NCBI RefSeq assembly: GCF_000156235.1
Contig: NZ_DS996814.1
Location: 119,528 to 183,527 of the forward strand
Reading direction: 5' to 3'
DNA: 64,000 bases
DNA from: Pseudovibrio sp000156235
Lineage (GTDB): Bacteria; Pseudomonadota; Alphaproteobacteria; Rhizobiales; Stappiaceae
Shown: positions 1 through 8,807 of the stretch, piece after piece
Numbering within the stretch: the first letter of the stretch is position 1
Layout: the number at the start of each line of letters is the position of its first letter
Notes under the pieces: model-generated
Databases searched by the model: none
Seen by the model: only the letters and a program-made list of their open reading frames with translations
Told to the model about the DNA's origin: nothing
Translations under genes and position numbers: made by a program

Positions 1-36
1 ACCGATCATTCCGATTATCTCTTTGGAGTAGCATCT

Positions 37-855
37 ATGATTTTCGCGCAGCTCACCGACATTCACATCAAAGCTGGCGGAAAGTTCGCCTACAACTGCG
101 TTGATACGCTGTCTCATCTGCGCAAGGCGGTGGCGCATTTGAACACGTTTCGACCCCAGCTGGACTTTGTGGTGATCAGTGGCGATCTCGTGGATCTGGG
201 CAATGCAGATGAGTATGAGCTGTTTCGTCAGGAGATCGATCAGCTAACGATGCCGTTTTATGTGATCCCCGGCAACCATGATCATCGGGATGCGATGCGC
301 GAGGCTTTTGCGGATCATGGTTATCTGAGTAAAGAAGGCGCGTTGCAGTTCTCTATTGAGAAGGATGGTCTACGGATCATCGGATTGGACACGACCATTC
401 CGGGCAAACATGACGGGCATTTTGATGCCGATAAGCAAGCATGGCTGCGTGCCGAGCTGACAGCTCACAAAGACCAACCTACGCTCGTATTCATGCATCA
501 TCCCCCCTTCAAGACCGGCATTGAGCACATGGATGACATCATGCTGATGCGTGCTGACGATGACTTCTGGCCTGTTGTCACCGGACAATCGCAGATCCTG
601 CAGATTGCTTGTGGGCACGTTCATCGGGCGATTGAGGTCTTTAAAAACGGCATTCCGGTGAGCATCTGCCCTGCCTCGGGTCATCAGGTGACGCTTGATC
701 TGGAGCCGGATGGGGAACCAAGCTTTGTGATGGATCCACCAGCGGTGCGGATCTTCCGTTGGACCGGAGGAGAGCTGATCAATCACCTGAGCTTTATCGG
801 TGACTTTGGTGGGCGGCATCCGTTCTTTGACAAGAACGGTAATCTGATCGACTAG
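37..855 (+). CDS. Class III cyclic-nucleotide-type phosphodiesterase (metallophosphoesterase)
   Basis: This 272-aa soluble protein belongs to the calcineurin-like metallophosphoesterase superfamily and resembles CpdA/GpdQ-type phosphodiesterases. The metal-binding blocks are all visible in order: D8-x-H10, GD at 49-50, GNHDH at 79-83, the HH pair at 154-155 and GHVH at 193-196. The family hydrolyses cAMP or glycerophosphodiesters with a di-metal centre in the cytoplasm; sequence alone does not separate these substrates. The ATG at 37 has a GGAG ribosome-binding site about 8 nt upstream. Its stop codon overlaps that of the convergent isochorismatase-fold gene by 4 bp. Confidence 0.85.
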   Translation: MIFAQLTDIHIKAGGKFAYNCVDTLSHLRKAVAHLNTFRPQLDFVVISGDLVDLGNADEYELFRQEIDQLTMPFYVIPGNHDHRDAMREAFADHGYLSKEGALQFSIEKDGLRIIGLDTTIPGKHDGHFDADKQAWLRAELTAHKDQPTLVFMHHPPFKTGIEHMDDIMLMRADDDFWPVVTGQSQILQIACGHVHRAIEVFKNGIPVSICPASGHQVTLDLEPDGEPSFVMDPPAVRIFRWTGGELINHLSFIGDFGGRHPFFDKNGNLID

Positions 856-1550
856 GCTGGGTCTTTCTCAGCTCCAGCATCTGCAGCATTCTCAACGATG
901 TCGTGGGAGACAGCGGCACCCATTTCCTGCAGTGCTTCTTTCTGCAGCTCCCAGGCTTTCTGATTGTAGGCGAGGATTGCCGGATCGCAGAGTTCGACAC
1001 GGTAACCTCTGTTGAGTGCACCAATGCTTGTGTTCTTCACGCAGGCGTTGCCATCCAGACCGGTGAGGATCAGATGATCAACCTGATGGGTCTTCAGAAA
1101 TGCTGAGAGTTCCTGCTCGCCAAAGGCATCACTCTTGGACTTCTCAATATCCAGATCCGGCTTTGCTGTGACGCGTGGATCCATCTGGAGGCCATTCGAA
1201 CCCTGCGCTCCCAGTCCTCCCCCCAGCAAGCGGACCAGAAAGTTGGTATACCACCCCTGATAGACATGCCGGATGGCGATGATTGGCCAGCCTTTTTGCT
1301 TGGCCAGCTCGGACAGTGCATTGATCTGATCGAGGCGGGATTGCAGGTAATCAGAACCCCATTTGCGAGAGCCGGTTTCTTTGGTGAAGTCGGCCTGCAC
1401 ATCAATGATCAGCAGCGCCGTGCCACGACGACCTTCAGATTTGATCGAGGGACCGTTGGTGGGGGTTTGAATCTTGAGGACACCCCAGAAGGTGTAGGCA
1501 GCAAGGGCCGCCAGAGCTAACAGAACTCCCAGAACCAGAATAAGCACCAT
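852..1550 (-). CDS. Membrane-anchored isochorismatase-family cysteine hydrolase
   Basis: This 232-aa protein has one N-terminal hydrophobic segment (about residues 2-22) followed by an isochorismatase-like hydrolase domain. The expected catalytic triad is visible as D50 (LLIIDVQADF), K137 and C170 (LTGLDGNACV). Family members cleave isochorismate, nicotinamide, carbamates or related amides; the substrate here is unknown. The membrane anchor is unusual for the family, which is normally soluble. I chose the ATG at 1550 because GGGGGA lies just upstream; an in-frame TTG at 1562 is less likely. It is convergent with the phosphodiesterase gene. Confidence 0.75.
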   Translation of the reverse strand: MVLILVLGVLLALAALAAYTFWGVLKIQTPTNGPSIKSEGRRGTALLIIDVQADFTKETGSRKWGSDYLQSRLDQINALSELAKQKGWPIIAIRHVYQGWYTNFLVRLLGGGLGAQGSNGLQMDPRVTAKPDLDIEKSKSDAFGEQELSAFLKTHQVDHLILTGLDGNACVKNTSIGALNRGYRVELCDPAILAYNQKAWELQKEALQEMGAAVSHDIVENAADAGAEKDPA

Positions 1551-1631
1551 TCGATCCCCCAAGCCAATTTATGCCTGCAGCTGCACACTATCATGTGGGT
1601 GCAGCCCCAAAACATTTATGGATTTTAGGGG

Positions 1632-1667
1632 GTAAAACCGCTGAGAGACAAGCTCTTCTCAGCGGTT
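1632..1667 (-). terminator. Rho-independent terminator of panB
   Basis: An 11-bp perfect inverted repeat, AACCGCTGAGA (1636-1646) and TCTCAGCGGTT (1657-1667), sits directly downstream of the panB stop. On the minus strand it is followed by a short T-rich stretch. Confidence 0.75.
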
Positions 1668-1677
1668 CTGAGCGGTC

Positions 1678-2484
1678 TTAGTAGGTTTCGTCAGCTGCCG
1701 GGAATTGCTCGCGGCGCACATCATTCGCGAATGCCTTCACACCCAGCTCGATCTGGGATTTCAGCTCTGCATACTTGCGGACGAATTTTGGTGTCTTGTC
1801 GAACATGCCGAGCATGTCATCCGTCACGAGGATCTGGCCGTCGCAGTCTACAGAGGCGCCAATGCCGATGGTCGGGATTGGCACGCTATCAGAGATCTCA
1901 CGCGCAACTTCGTCTTTGGTGCCCTCAACCACAACGCAGAACGCACCTGATTCAGCCACCTGACGCGCGCATTCCAGCTGTTCCTGGCGGCTTTCTTCGT
2001 TTTTGCCAGCAACCTTGTAGCCGCCTTCCACATGCAGATACTGCGGACGCAGGCCGATGTGCGCAACAACAGGGATACCACGATCCACGAGGAAGCGGAT
2101 GGTTTCAGGAGCTGCGGAGTTGTACTCCAGCTTAACGGCCTGACAGCCGGTTTCCTGCATCACACGCAGTGCGTTTCGGTAAGCAGCCTGCGGACTTTCT
2201 TCAAACGAACCGAATGGCATATCAACGACAACGAGCGCGTTCTGAGAGCCACGCATAACGGCCTTGCCGTGCATGATCATCATATCCAGCGTGACAGCTG
2301 TTGTGTCTGGCAGGCCATGGAGCACCATGCCAACGCTGTCTCCCACCAGCAGCAGATCGCAGTGTTCATCCAGCATCTGCGCGATTGGCGCAGTATAGGC
2401 AGTGAGGCAGACCAGCTTGTGATGGCCTTTTGCCTTCATGATGTCTTTAGTGGTTTTCCGCCGAATTGCAGATGTATGAGACAT
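1678..2484 (-). CDS. panB: 3-methyl-2-oxobutanoate hydroxymethyltransferase
   Basis: PanB transfers a hydroxymethyl group from methylene-tetrahydrofolate to 2-oxoisovalerate, giving ketopantoate, the first committed step of pantothenate (coenzyme A) synthesis. The 268-aa length is normal for the family. The Mg-binding GDSVGMV block is at 48-54, and the conserved VKLEYN and GIPVVAHIGLRPQ segments are present, as is the GIGASVDCDGQILV block near the C-terminus. panC is not adjacent, so the gene stands alone. It ends in a strong terminator. The ATG at 2484 has only a weak ribosome-binding site, but the N-terminus fits the family. Confidence 0.95.
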   Translation of the reverse strand: MSHTSAIRRKTTKDIMKAKGHHKLVCLTAYTAPIAQMLDEHCDLLLVGDSVGMVLHGLPDTTAVTLDMMIMHGKAVMRGSQNALVVVDMPFGSFEESPQAAYRNALRVMQETGCQAVKLEYNSAAPETIRFLVDRGIPVVAHIGLRPQYLHVEGGYKVAGKNEESRQEQLECARQVAESGAFCVVVEGTKDEVAREISDSVPIPTIGIGASVDCDGQILVTDDMLGMFDKTPKFVRKYAELKSQIELGVKAFANDVRREQFPAADETY

Positions 2485-2802
2485 GATTCTAGGTGCCCGT
2501 TTCGTTCATCCAAAGCAGCCTGCCCTTGCTCAGAGCTTTTGAACTGCCTGTATCCTTTGTTATCCCGCGCACTCGCTGCCAGTCTGTCAGCACATTTCCT
2601 GAGTACGCGTTATTATTATTGGGTTTCGATTTTTGCCTGTGCTTTCAGAGGCATGTCCTTGCGCTACCTCACTGAAAGGCGCGCATCGCCCCTCAGAATT
2701 GCGCATTGCAACATGTGTCCCCTGCGCCTTTATAGGGAATTTTCGGAGAATATTAAATAACGTTGAGAGACCCAATGGAACTTTTGGTGTGGTATGTACC
2801 CG
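2485..2802. other. Intergenic region upstream of panB
   Basis: This 318-bp stretch lies between the start of panB and the 3' end of the AraC-type regulator gene, both on the minus strand. It must hold the panB promoter. I see no convincing small gene: short ORFs here lack ribosome-binding sites and family resemblance. Confidence 0.4.
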
Positions 2803-3867
2803 TCACAGTTGAGTTGCGGACTTTCTAAACTGACTGGGTGTCTCCCCCGTCCATTGCTTGAAAGCCCTGCGAAACACCCTTGGATCAGAGTAGCCCAGCT
2901 CCGCTGCGATTTGCTCTGAGGACAGGCGAGACCACAACAGCAACTCCATGGCCTGAGATTGGCGGATCTGAGAGAGGATGTCTCGGAAGGAAACCTGAGA
3001 AGCTGAGAGTTTGCGACGGAAGCTGCGCTCGCTCATGGAGAAAACACCAGCAATTTCCTCGATGGATGGGTTGTTTTTCAATCGGCGACGGGTTTCTTCT
3101 TCGACAGACTTGAGGAAGTCGAGACGCGTGCTTTCTTCCTGCATCATGCCAGCCAGCAGTGTTTCCACTTCGTGCAATACAAACCGGTCCGCAGTTGCCA
3201 ATGGCCGTTGCAGGTGGTCTGCATCAAACTCGATAGCATTTCGTGAAGCTTCGAATATGACAGATGGGTCGAGAGCGTCCTGAAAGAGACTCTTCTTTTC
3301 AGGTGGCGTCTGCATCATCTCGATGCGGTTGATCGCTTGCTTGCTTCCTGTGGTGAAGCGGACAACACCCACCATGGCCGCGAACAGTTCCTGGACGAAG
3401 AACGTGAGAAGCACCGGCTCGTGAAAGCGGCTGCGGGCGATCATAGTGAGGGCATTGCCGGAGGATGGCTCCAGATCAATCTCCAGCATACTGCCGGTGA
3501 GACGGTGATACCGGATACCCAGTTCCAGTGCCTCTCTGCCCGTTGCGCTTGCCATAACGCCGAGACTGACAAGGCCGAGTGAGGTGATGGATTGACGGTG
3601 ACCAACAGCCAGACCGAGGCTCTCATCACCCGTCAAAGCCAGTGCTTTCAGGATGATCAGGCGGCTTTGCTGATAGGTCAGGCGGGCATCGTGTGAGAGG
3701 AAGGCTGTCGGGTCACTGTACTGGTCCAGCACCGTGTGCGGCAGGACTTTTTCGGCTGCAATGCCGCGCTGCTCCAGCTCTTGCAGCAGGTAGCGCAGCA
3801 AGTGTGGTGGCACCTTTGAGCGCTGTGCCACATCTGACAGTGCTAACTGATGATTTTCCGTCTGCAT
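2803..3867 (-). CDS. AraC-family transcriptional regulator (VirS/OruR-like)
   Basis: This 354-aa protein has an N-terminal arabinose-binding-type sensor domain of about 220 residues and a C-terminal AraC double helix-turn-helix. The second helix-turn-helix is recognisable from the ELGYSDPRVFRRAFKQWTG motif near the end. The ATG at 3867 is preceded by GGGAGGGG; the ATG 21 nt further upstream (3888) has no ribosome-binding site. It is transcribed divergently from the flavin monooxygenase-SDR pair and is probably their activator. The layout recalls mycobacterial virS-mymA. The ligand is unknown; a hydrophobic or oxidised lipid-type inducer would be a guess from context. Confidence 0.85.
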   Translation of the reverse strand: MQTENHQLALSDVAQRSKVPPHLLRYLLQELEQRGIAAEKVLPHTVLDQYSDPTAFLSHDARLTYQQSRLIILKALALTGDESLGLAVGHRQSITSLGLVSLGVMASATGREALELGIRYHRLTGSMLEIDLEPSSGNALTMIARSRFHEPVLLTFFVQELFAAMVGVVRFTTGSKQAINRIEMMQTPPEKKSLFQDALDPSVIFEASRNAIEFDADHLQRPLATADRFVLHEVETLLAGMMQEESTRLDFLKSVEEETRRRLKNNPSIEEIAGVFSMSERSFRRKLSASQVSFRDILSQIRQSQAMELLLWSRLSSEQIAAELGYSDPRVFRRAFKQWTGETPSQFRKSATQL

Positions 3868-4014
3868 GTCCCCTCCCGCCACGCTCATGCTAGCGGAAAC
3901 ACGGGAGTGACCGCAAGATATGGCCGAAATTGTCCGCCCTACGTCCGTATATGTCCTTCTAATCCACCTTAATCTTCCCCTAAGGTAAGCCTTTCACAGT
4001 TCGGGGAGGGAACG

Positions 4015-5397
4015 GTGGAGATTATTGATAGAGGTGACGCGGTTTGCATTGCTGGTGCAGGCCCGGCGGGACTCGTGATGGCCCGCGCATTACAGCACAA
4101 CGGCATTGAGTGGGATCAGTTTGATCCAAACCCGGATGTGGGCGGTCTCTGGGACATTAAGCACGAAGGCACTGCGATTTATGAGAGCGCGCATTTCATC
4201 AGCTCTCGCAGTTTGTCTGGCTTTGCAGATTTTCCGATGCCGGATCATTTTGCAGATTACCCCAAGCACACAGAGATCCTGAAGTACCTGCATGATTTTG
4301 CAGAGGCTTATGGCCTGCGTGAGAAGATCACTTTCTCAACCAAGATTGAGAAGCTGACCAAAACCAAGGATGATCGTTGGCAGGTGCAGCTCTCCAACGG
4401 CGAATGCCGCGAGTACAAGGCTGTGGTGTGTGCCACAGGATCACAGTGGCAGGCCAATATGCCCGCGTTGAAGGGCTCGTTTGATGGTGAGATCCGCCAC
4501 AGCCAGACCTACAAGAACATTCGTGAGTTTGACGGTAAACGGGTGTTGGTGGTCGGAGCTGGCAATTCTGGCTGCGATATTGCCTGTGATGCCGGCGTGA
4601 TGGGCGAAAAGGCCTTCATTTCCATGCGGCGTGGCTATCACATCATTCCCAAACATGTGTTTGGCATGCCTGCTGATGTATTTGCGGATGGTGGGCCTGA
4701 TCTGCCGGTGTGGTTGATCCGACCTTTCTTCACCTTGCTGCTGCGCATGTTCAACGGCAGTCTGCAGCGGTTTGGAATACCCAAGCCAGATCACAAGCTG
4801 TTTGAAACCCATCCGCTGCTGAACACTCAACTGGTGCATTCATTGCAACACGGGGATGTGACGGTGAAGCCGGATGTGGATCGGCTGGATGGCAAGTACG
4901 TGGTGTTTAAGGATGGCAGCCGGGAAGAGATTGATCTGATCCTTTGCGCAACCGGCTATAACCAGCAGTTGGACTTTGCGGGTGACTACTTCAGCTATGA
5001 AGGTGGGCGGCCCAAGATGTTCATTCAGGCGGCTTCGCGCGAGCATAAGAACCTGTTTGGTATCAGCTACATTGAAACCAACTCCGGCGCTTACAAGCGA
5101 TTTGATTATATGGCCGGGCTGGTCGCCAACTATCTGAAGGATCAGCGGGATGATCCTTCCCGTGCTAGCCAGCTGGAGGCGATCATCAGAAGTGAAACAC
5201 CTGATCTTTCCGGTGGCATTCATTTCCTAAAGACAGACCGGCACGCTGGCTACTGCGATGCAGTGGCGCACACCAAGTATGTGAAGAAGCTTTATCAGCG
5301 GATGGGATGGACGTTCCCGGAGGATATTCGGTTCAAGCGAGCTACCCCCAAATCCAAGCAAGCTCAAACTGCTAAGAAGGCGGAGGTTGCTGCATGA
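4015..5397 (+). CDS. Flavin-containing monooxygenase (FMO/BVMO type)
   Basis: This 460-aa FAD- and NADPH-dependent monooxygenase carries the FAD Rossmann motif GAGPAG (14-19), the FMO fingerprint FxGxxxHxxxY at 156-166 and the NADPH-binding GAGNSG at 181-186. Such enzymes insert one oxygen into soft nucleophiles (N, S) or ketones; the substrate cannot be read from sequence. The start is GTG at 4015 with GGGGAGGG about 5 nt upstream. The stop overlaps the start of the following SDR gene (ATGA), so the two are translationally coupled. The pairing with an SDR and a divergent AraC regulator suggests a small oxidative pathway, such as alcohol to ketone to ester, or an envelope-lipid modification like that proposed for MymA. 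Confidence 0.85.
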   Translation: MEIIDRGDAVCIAGAGPAGLVMARALQHNGIEWDQFDPNPDVGGLWDIKHEGTAIYESAHFISSRSLSGFADFPMPDHFADYPKHTEILKYLHDFAEAYGLREKITFSTKIEKLTKTKDDRWQVQLSNGECREYKAVVCATGSQWQANMPALKGSFDGEIRHSQTYKNIREFDGKRVLVVGAGNSGCDIACDAGVMGEKAFISMRRGYHIIPKHVFGMPADVFADGGPDLPVWLIRPFFTLLLRMFNGSLQRFGIPKPDHKLFETHPLLNTQLVHSLQHGDVTVKPDVDRLDGKYVVFKDGSREEIDLILCATGYNQQLDFAGDYFSYEGGRPKMFIQAASREHKNLFGISYIETNSGAYKRFDYMAGLVANYLKDQRDDPSRASQLEAIIRSETPDLSGGIHFLKTDRHAGYCDAVAHTKYVKKLYQRMGWTFPEDIRFKRATPKSKQAQTAKKAEVAA

Positions 5398-6314
5398 ACA
5401 CCTATCGTTTTCAGGGGCGAACAGCGGTGATCACCGGAGGCGGTGGAGACATCGCCGGTCATATCGCCACGCGTTTGCATGAGCGGGGTATGAACCTCGT
5501 TCTGGCAGACAAAAATGGCCGTGCAGCCCGCGAGCTTCAGGCCCGACTGGATAACCTGCGGGTTCATGTGTTTGAGGGGGACCTGACACAACGCGATGAG
5601 ATGGAGCGTCTTTTACGTGAGGTGGAAGAGAACTTTGGTGTGCTGGATGTTCTCATCAACAACATGGCGATCACCAAGGTTGATCGCTTTCATGAGCGCA
5701 CGCCGGAAAGCATTGAAGAAGAGATCACCATCAACATGGTTGCCCCTCTGGTGCTGAGCCGATTAGCGGTGCCCTATCTGCTGAAGGGCGATGATCCACG
5801 TATCATCACGACCACATCGCTTGGCGGAATTCAGCCGCTTCGGGAAACGCCGATTTATGCGGCAACCAAGTTCGGTTTACGTGGTGCCATGCTGTCCTTT
5901 GCGCTGGATGAAGACCTGCACGGCATCAAGGTGAGCTGTGTTCTGCCCACGGCGACAGATACTTACATGCTGCGGCAAGAAGCGTTGGAAGGTGGCAGTG
6001 TGCTCAACTTCATTGATGAGCCGCAGTCGCCCAGCGTGGTGGCTGATCAGTTCGTGAAGCATCTGGAGAAGCCATGTCTGGAGCGCTACCCCAAAGCGAG
6101 CGATTCCTGGCTGACCCGGCTGGCCATGCTGCTGCCCAACCTGATGCCACGCATTCTGCCGTTCTTTGAGAAAAAAGGCCGACGCGGCATGGCAAAGTAT
6201 GTTGCCTCTCTGCGCAGGCAAGGTCTGCTGGTTGAGGTGGACGGCAAGCTTTATCAGCGCCAGCGGCTGTATCTGGACAATCCGGAAATGGAGCAGGAGT
6301 TGGAGAAGAGTTAG
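5394..6314 (+). CDS. Short-chain dehydrogenase/reductase
   Basis: This 306-aa classical-type SDR has a cofactor loop TGGGGDIAG at 14-22, a variant of TGxxxGIG, then INN at 88-90 and a catalytic triad S142-Y155-K159 (YAATK). Its C-terminus is longer than that of minimal SDRs, with a hydrophobic, proline-rich stretch (about 235-255) that may contact membrane or substrate. It starts by a 4-bp overlap with the upstream monooxygenase and probably acts on the same substrate chain. A specific reaction cannot be assigned. Confidence 0.85.
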   Translation: MNTYRFQGRTAVITGGGGDIAGHIATRLHERGMNLVLADKNGRAARELQARLDNLRVHVFEGDLTQRDEMERLLREVEENFGVLDVLINNMAITKVDRFHERTPESIEEEITINMVAPLVLSRLAVPYLLKGDDPRIITTTSLGGIQPLRETPIYAATKFGLRGAMLSFALDEDLHGIKVSCVLPTATDTYMLRQEALEGGSVLNFIDEPQSPSVVADQFVKHLEKPCLERYPKASDSWLTRLAMLLPNLMPRILPFFEKKGRRGMAKYVASLRRQGLLVEVDGKLYQRQRLYLDNPEMEQELEKS

Positions 6315-6447
6315 GTGCTTGTTGCTTGGCTCTTCTTAAAGCTCAGCGTGCACTGGTCCCATCATTCAAGCTGGATGTTTTAAATGTCACAGCACACGTA
6401 TAGGTAGGCGTTTATGGTTGGCATCAAACGGATAACTTTGGTGCCCC

Positions 6448-7428
6448 ATGCCTATTTCAAATACCAGCTCTTCACCGCCTGCTGTTTCCAGCGGACAGAT
6501 CCAACAGGACGCGAACATCAGTTCTGCGACGACAAAGACGGAAGTCCCCAACGAGAGCACTAAGGCCGCTCACGAAGGCAAGACGGGATACTTCTACGCT
6601 CCGTTTGTGTCGGATGATGTTCTGAAAATGGTTTCCGGTACCAACCTTTCGCGCTTTAATGCCGGCAAAGAGCTAAGATCGCTCATTGTCGCAACAAACG
6701 CTGACAAGGTGAAGTTTGAAGTACTCAAACATGAGTTGGCTGAGAAGAACTACAAAGAAGCCGGTGATCTTGCTTCTGGCTTCAATTCATACATGGCAGA
6801 AAATGATCTCTCCGAGACAGGTTTTATAACGACTGTCGGCCCAAACAAGTTTGAAGACATGCTGAAGGCGGCAAGTGATCATGCATGGCGGGCAGATGCA
6901 TTGCTGCGTGTGAAGGTGATCAGCAACGAAGAGACCGGAATACTCGGCAATCTGAAAACCAAAGAGGATAAACTCTACCTTGTGGGACATGGTCGGCAAG
7001 GTGAAGAGGGCATCACCTCAAAAACGGGGCCCGAGGAGCAAGGCTGGGAAGTTGCATGGTCCAAGGATATTGCCAAACAGCTGGCGAAGGGAGGATTGGA
7101 CAAGTCCTTCAGCGATATTCGGGTCAGCTCCTGTCACAGCGCAGATGCCCGATTGCCGAAATCCTTCTCTCCTGAAGACCTGAAAGCTGCCTCTGAGACA
7201 AAGGTAAAGAACTTCTTGTTTATCGAAGTCGAGCGGGAGCAATCTTTTGCACAAGCGCTGGCGAATGACTTGAAAAAAGCTGGTTTCGAGCAGCCGGAAG
7301 TTTCCGGATACCATGGTTTGGGCAAAGTGTTTTCCGCTGACACGCATCAGTATCAAGCTCTGGATGAAACAGATGGAGCTGAGACAGCCAGAAGTTCATC
7401 CGTGCGGGAAGTTTTTATCCCAGTCTAA
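6448..7428 (+). CDS. C80-like (MARTX CPD-type) cysteine peptidase-like protein, putative effector
   Basis: No certain family is known to me from the full 326-aa sequence. The central part reads LYLVGHGR (His181) and, 48 residues later, VSSCHS (Cys229), followed by FAQALANDLKKAGFEQPEVSG. This order and spacing resemble the clan CD cysteine protease domain of MARTX toxins and clostridial glucosylating toxins (family C80), which have VGHGR, then a GCS block about 49 residues later, then an F-(G/A)-x-x-(L/F) helix. The first 45 residues are Ser/Thr/Gln-rich and look disordered; there is no classical signal peptide or membrane segment. It stands alone, with no toxin module attached. I infer a secreted or injected effector or a self-processing protease; a non-catalytic relative is possible. 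Confidence 0.5.
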   Translation: MPISNTSSSPPAVSSGQIQQDANISSATTKTEVPNESTKAAHEGKTGYFYAPFVSDDVLKMVSGTNLSRFNAGKELRSLIVATNADKVKFEVLKHELAEKNYKEAGDLASGFNSYMAENDLSETGFITTVGPNKFEDMLKAASDHAWRADALLRVKVISNEETGILGNLKTKEDKLYLVGHGRQGEEGITSKTGPEEQGWEVAWSKDIAKQLAKGGLDKSFSDIRVSSCHSADARLPKSFSPEDLKAASETKVKNFLFIEVEREQSFAQALANDLKKAGFEQPEVSGYHGLGKVFSADTHQYQALDETDGAETARSSSVREVFIPV

Positions 7429-7434
7429 CGCGTT

Positions 7435-7459
7435 CTACAGCCTGTCCCGAAGGCTGTAG
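7435..7459. other. Inverted repeat between convergent genes
   Basis: CTACAGCCT (7435-7443) and AGGCTGTAG (7451-7459) form a 9-bp perfect stem with a 7-nt loop, overlapping the stop codon of the minus-strand oxidoreductase. There is no T-tract on either side, so it is only a weak terminator candidate. Confidence 0.35.
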
Positions 7460-8748
7460 TAGAGCATGCCGAGGACCATGAGGGGCCAGCGGAGGTGGCG
7501 GCCACCGGGGAAGACGTGGGTTGGGACTTTTTCCATCACATCAAACCGGCTGGCCTGTCCATCGATGGCCTCTGCCATGAGCTGGCCTGCCAGCGTTGCC
7601 ATGGCGACACCGTGGCCCGAGAAGCCGCTGGCGTTGAGCATGTTGGGGGCGAGCTTTGCAAAGTACGGCATGCGGTTAAGCGTGATGCCCAGCGTACCGC
7701 CCCAGCCATATTCGATCCGCACATCCTTCAGCTGCGGGTAGATCTGCAGCATGGGTTTACGCACGAAGGCCTTGATGTCCTGCGGGAACTGGAAGCTGTA
7801 GCTTTCCCCTCCCCCAAACAACAGGCGATTGTCTGCTGACAGGCGGTAGTAGTTGATCACGAACCGGGAATCCGCCACGGCTGCATCATTGGCGATCAAA
7901 GATCTGGCGAGGTCTTCACCCAGCGGCTCTGTGGCGATGATGTAGTTGTTGATGGGCATAACCCGCGAGGCGACGCGTGTTTCCAGACTGTCGATGTAGC
8001 CATTGCACGCGAAGACCACATAACGAGCGGTGACCTGACCGTTGGCGAGCTTCAGTCTCGCCGGCTCCCCTTTCTGGATTTCCAGCACCTCTGAGTTTTC
8101 AAAGATCTGGACACCAGCGTTTTGACAGGCTTCTGCCAGCCCCAATGCGAAGTTGAGAGGATGGAGGTGTGCGGCGCCCATATCCAGCGTGCCACCGTGA
8201 TACGCCGTTGTATCGAGCAACTCTTGTATTTCGGCTTTATCTACAAAGCGGATTTGGTCGTAATCGTATGTGTTTGCGAGCTTTTCTGCGTAGGCTTTGC
8301 TGTGGCTGACGTAGCTTTGTTTATGGTCTGCGTGGAGAATGCCGGGCTTCAGATCACAGTCGATCTGGTGTTTGGCAATGAGATCTTTCACCAGAGATTT
8401 TGCCGTTTCAGCAAGGTTCCAAAGGTCTTTGGCACGGTCCAGGCCGACCAGAGCTTCCAGTTCATCCTGATCTTTACGCTGACCGCTGCCAAGCTGGCCG
8501 CCATTGCGGCCAGAAGCGCCCCAGCCAACGCGGTGGGCATCAAGGAGGTGAACTTTGTAGCCGCGTTCGGCCAGATGCAATGCGGAGGACAGACCGGCAT
8601 AGCCCGCGCCGATCACACAAACATCGCAGGTGTGCTCTCCCTCCAGCATTGGAAAGGAAAGCTGCTTGTTTGCGGTCGCAGCGTAGTAAGAGGCGGGGTG
8701 TTGCCCTGCCTTGTCGTTGGCGTGCAGAAAGCCTTGCGAAATAGCCAT
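7435..8748 (-). CDS. FAD-dependent amine oxidoreductase, PuuB/OrdL-like
   Basis: This protein of about 437 aa is of the DAO family, with an N-terminal FAD motif GAGYAGLSSALHLAERG and the WGASGRNGGQ segment typical of gamma-glutamylputrescine oxidases (PuuB). The lead-in HPASYYAATAN also matches that subgroup. PuuB oxidises gamma-glutamylputrescine to the aldehyde, releasing ammonia and hydrogen peroxide. The start is uncertain: I prefer ATG 8748 (AGGG 6 nt upstream); ATG 8754 and a TTG at 8790 are alternatives. It lies just downstream of a class I glutamine amidotransferase gene on the same strand, which fits gamma-glutamylated amine catabolism. The exact substrate is inferred from family only. 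Confidence 0.75.
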   Translation of the reverse strand: MAISQGFLHANDKAGQHPASYYAATANKQLSFPMLEGEHTCDVCVIGAGYAGLSSALHLAERGYKVHLLDAHRVGWGASGRNGGQLGSGQRKDQDELEALVGLDRAKDLWNLAETAKSLVKDLIAKHQIDCDLKPGILHADHKQSYVSHSKAYAEKLANTYDYDQIRFVDKAEIQELLDTTAYHGGTLDMGAAHLHPLNFALGLAEACQNAGVQIFENSEVLEIQKGEPARLKLANGQVTARYVVFACNGYIDSLETRVASRVMPINNYIIATEPLGEDLARSLIANDAAVADSRFVINYYRLSADNRLLFGGGESYSFQFPQDIKAFVRKPMLQIYPQLKDVRIEYGWGGTLGITLNRMPYFAKLAPNMLNASGFSGHGVAMATLAGQLMAEAIDGQASRFDVMEKVPTHVFPGGRHLRWPLMVLGMLYYSLRDRL

Positions 8749-8807
8749 GTACATCCCTGATGGGGCTTGAGGTTCTTCCCAAATCCCCAAGACAACGCAG
8801 GTTTTGG

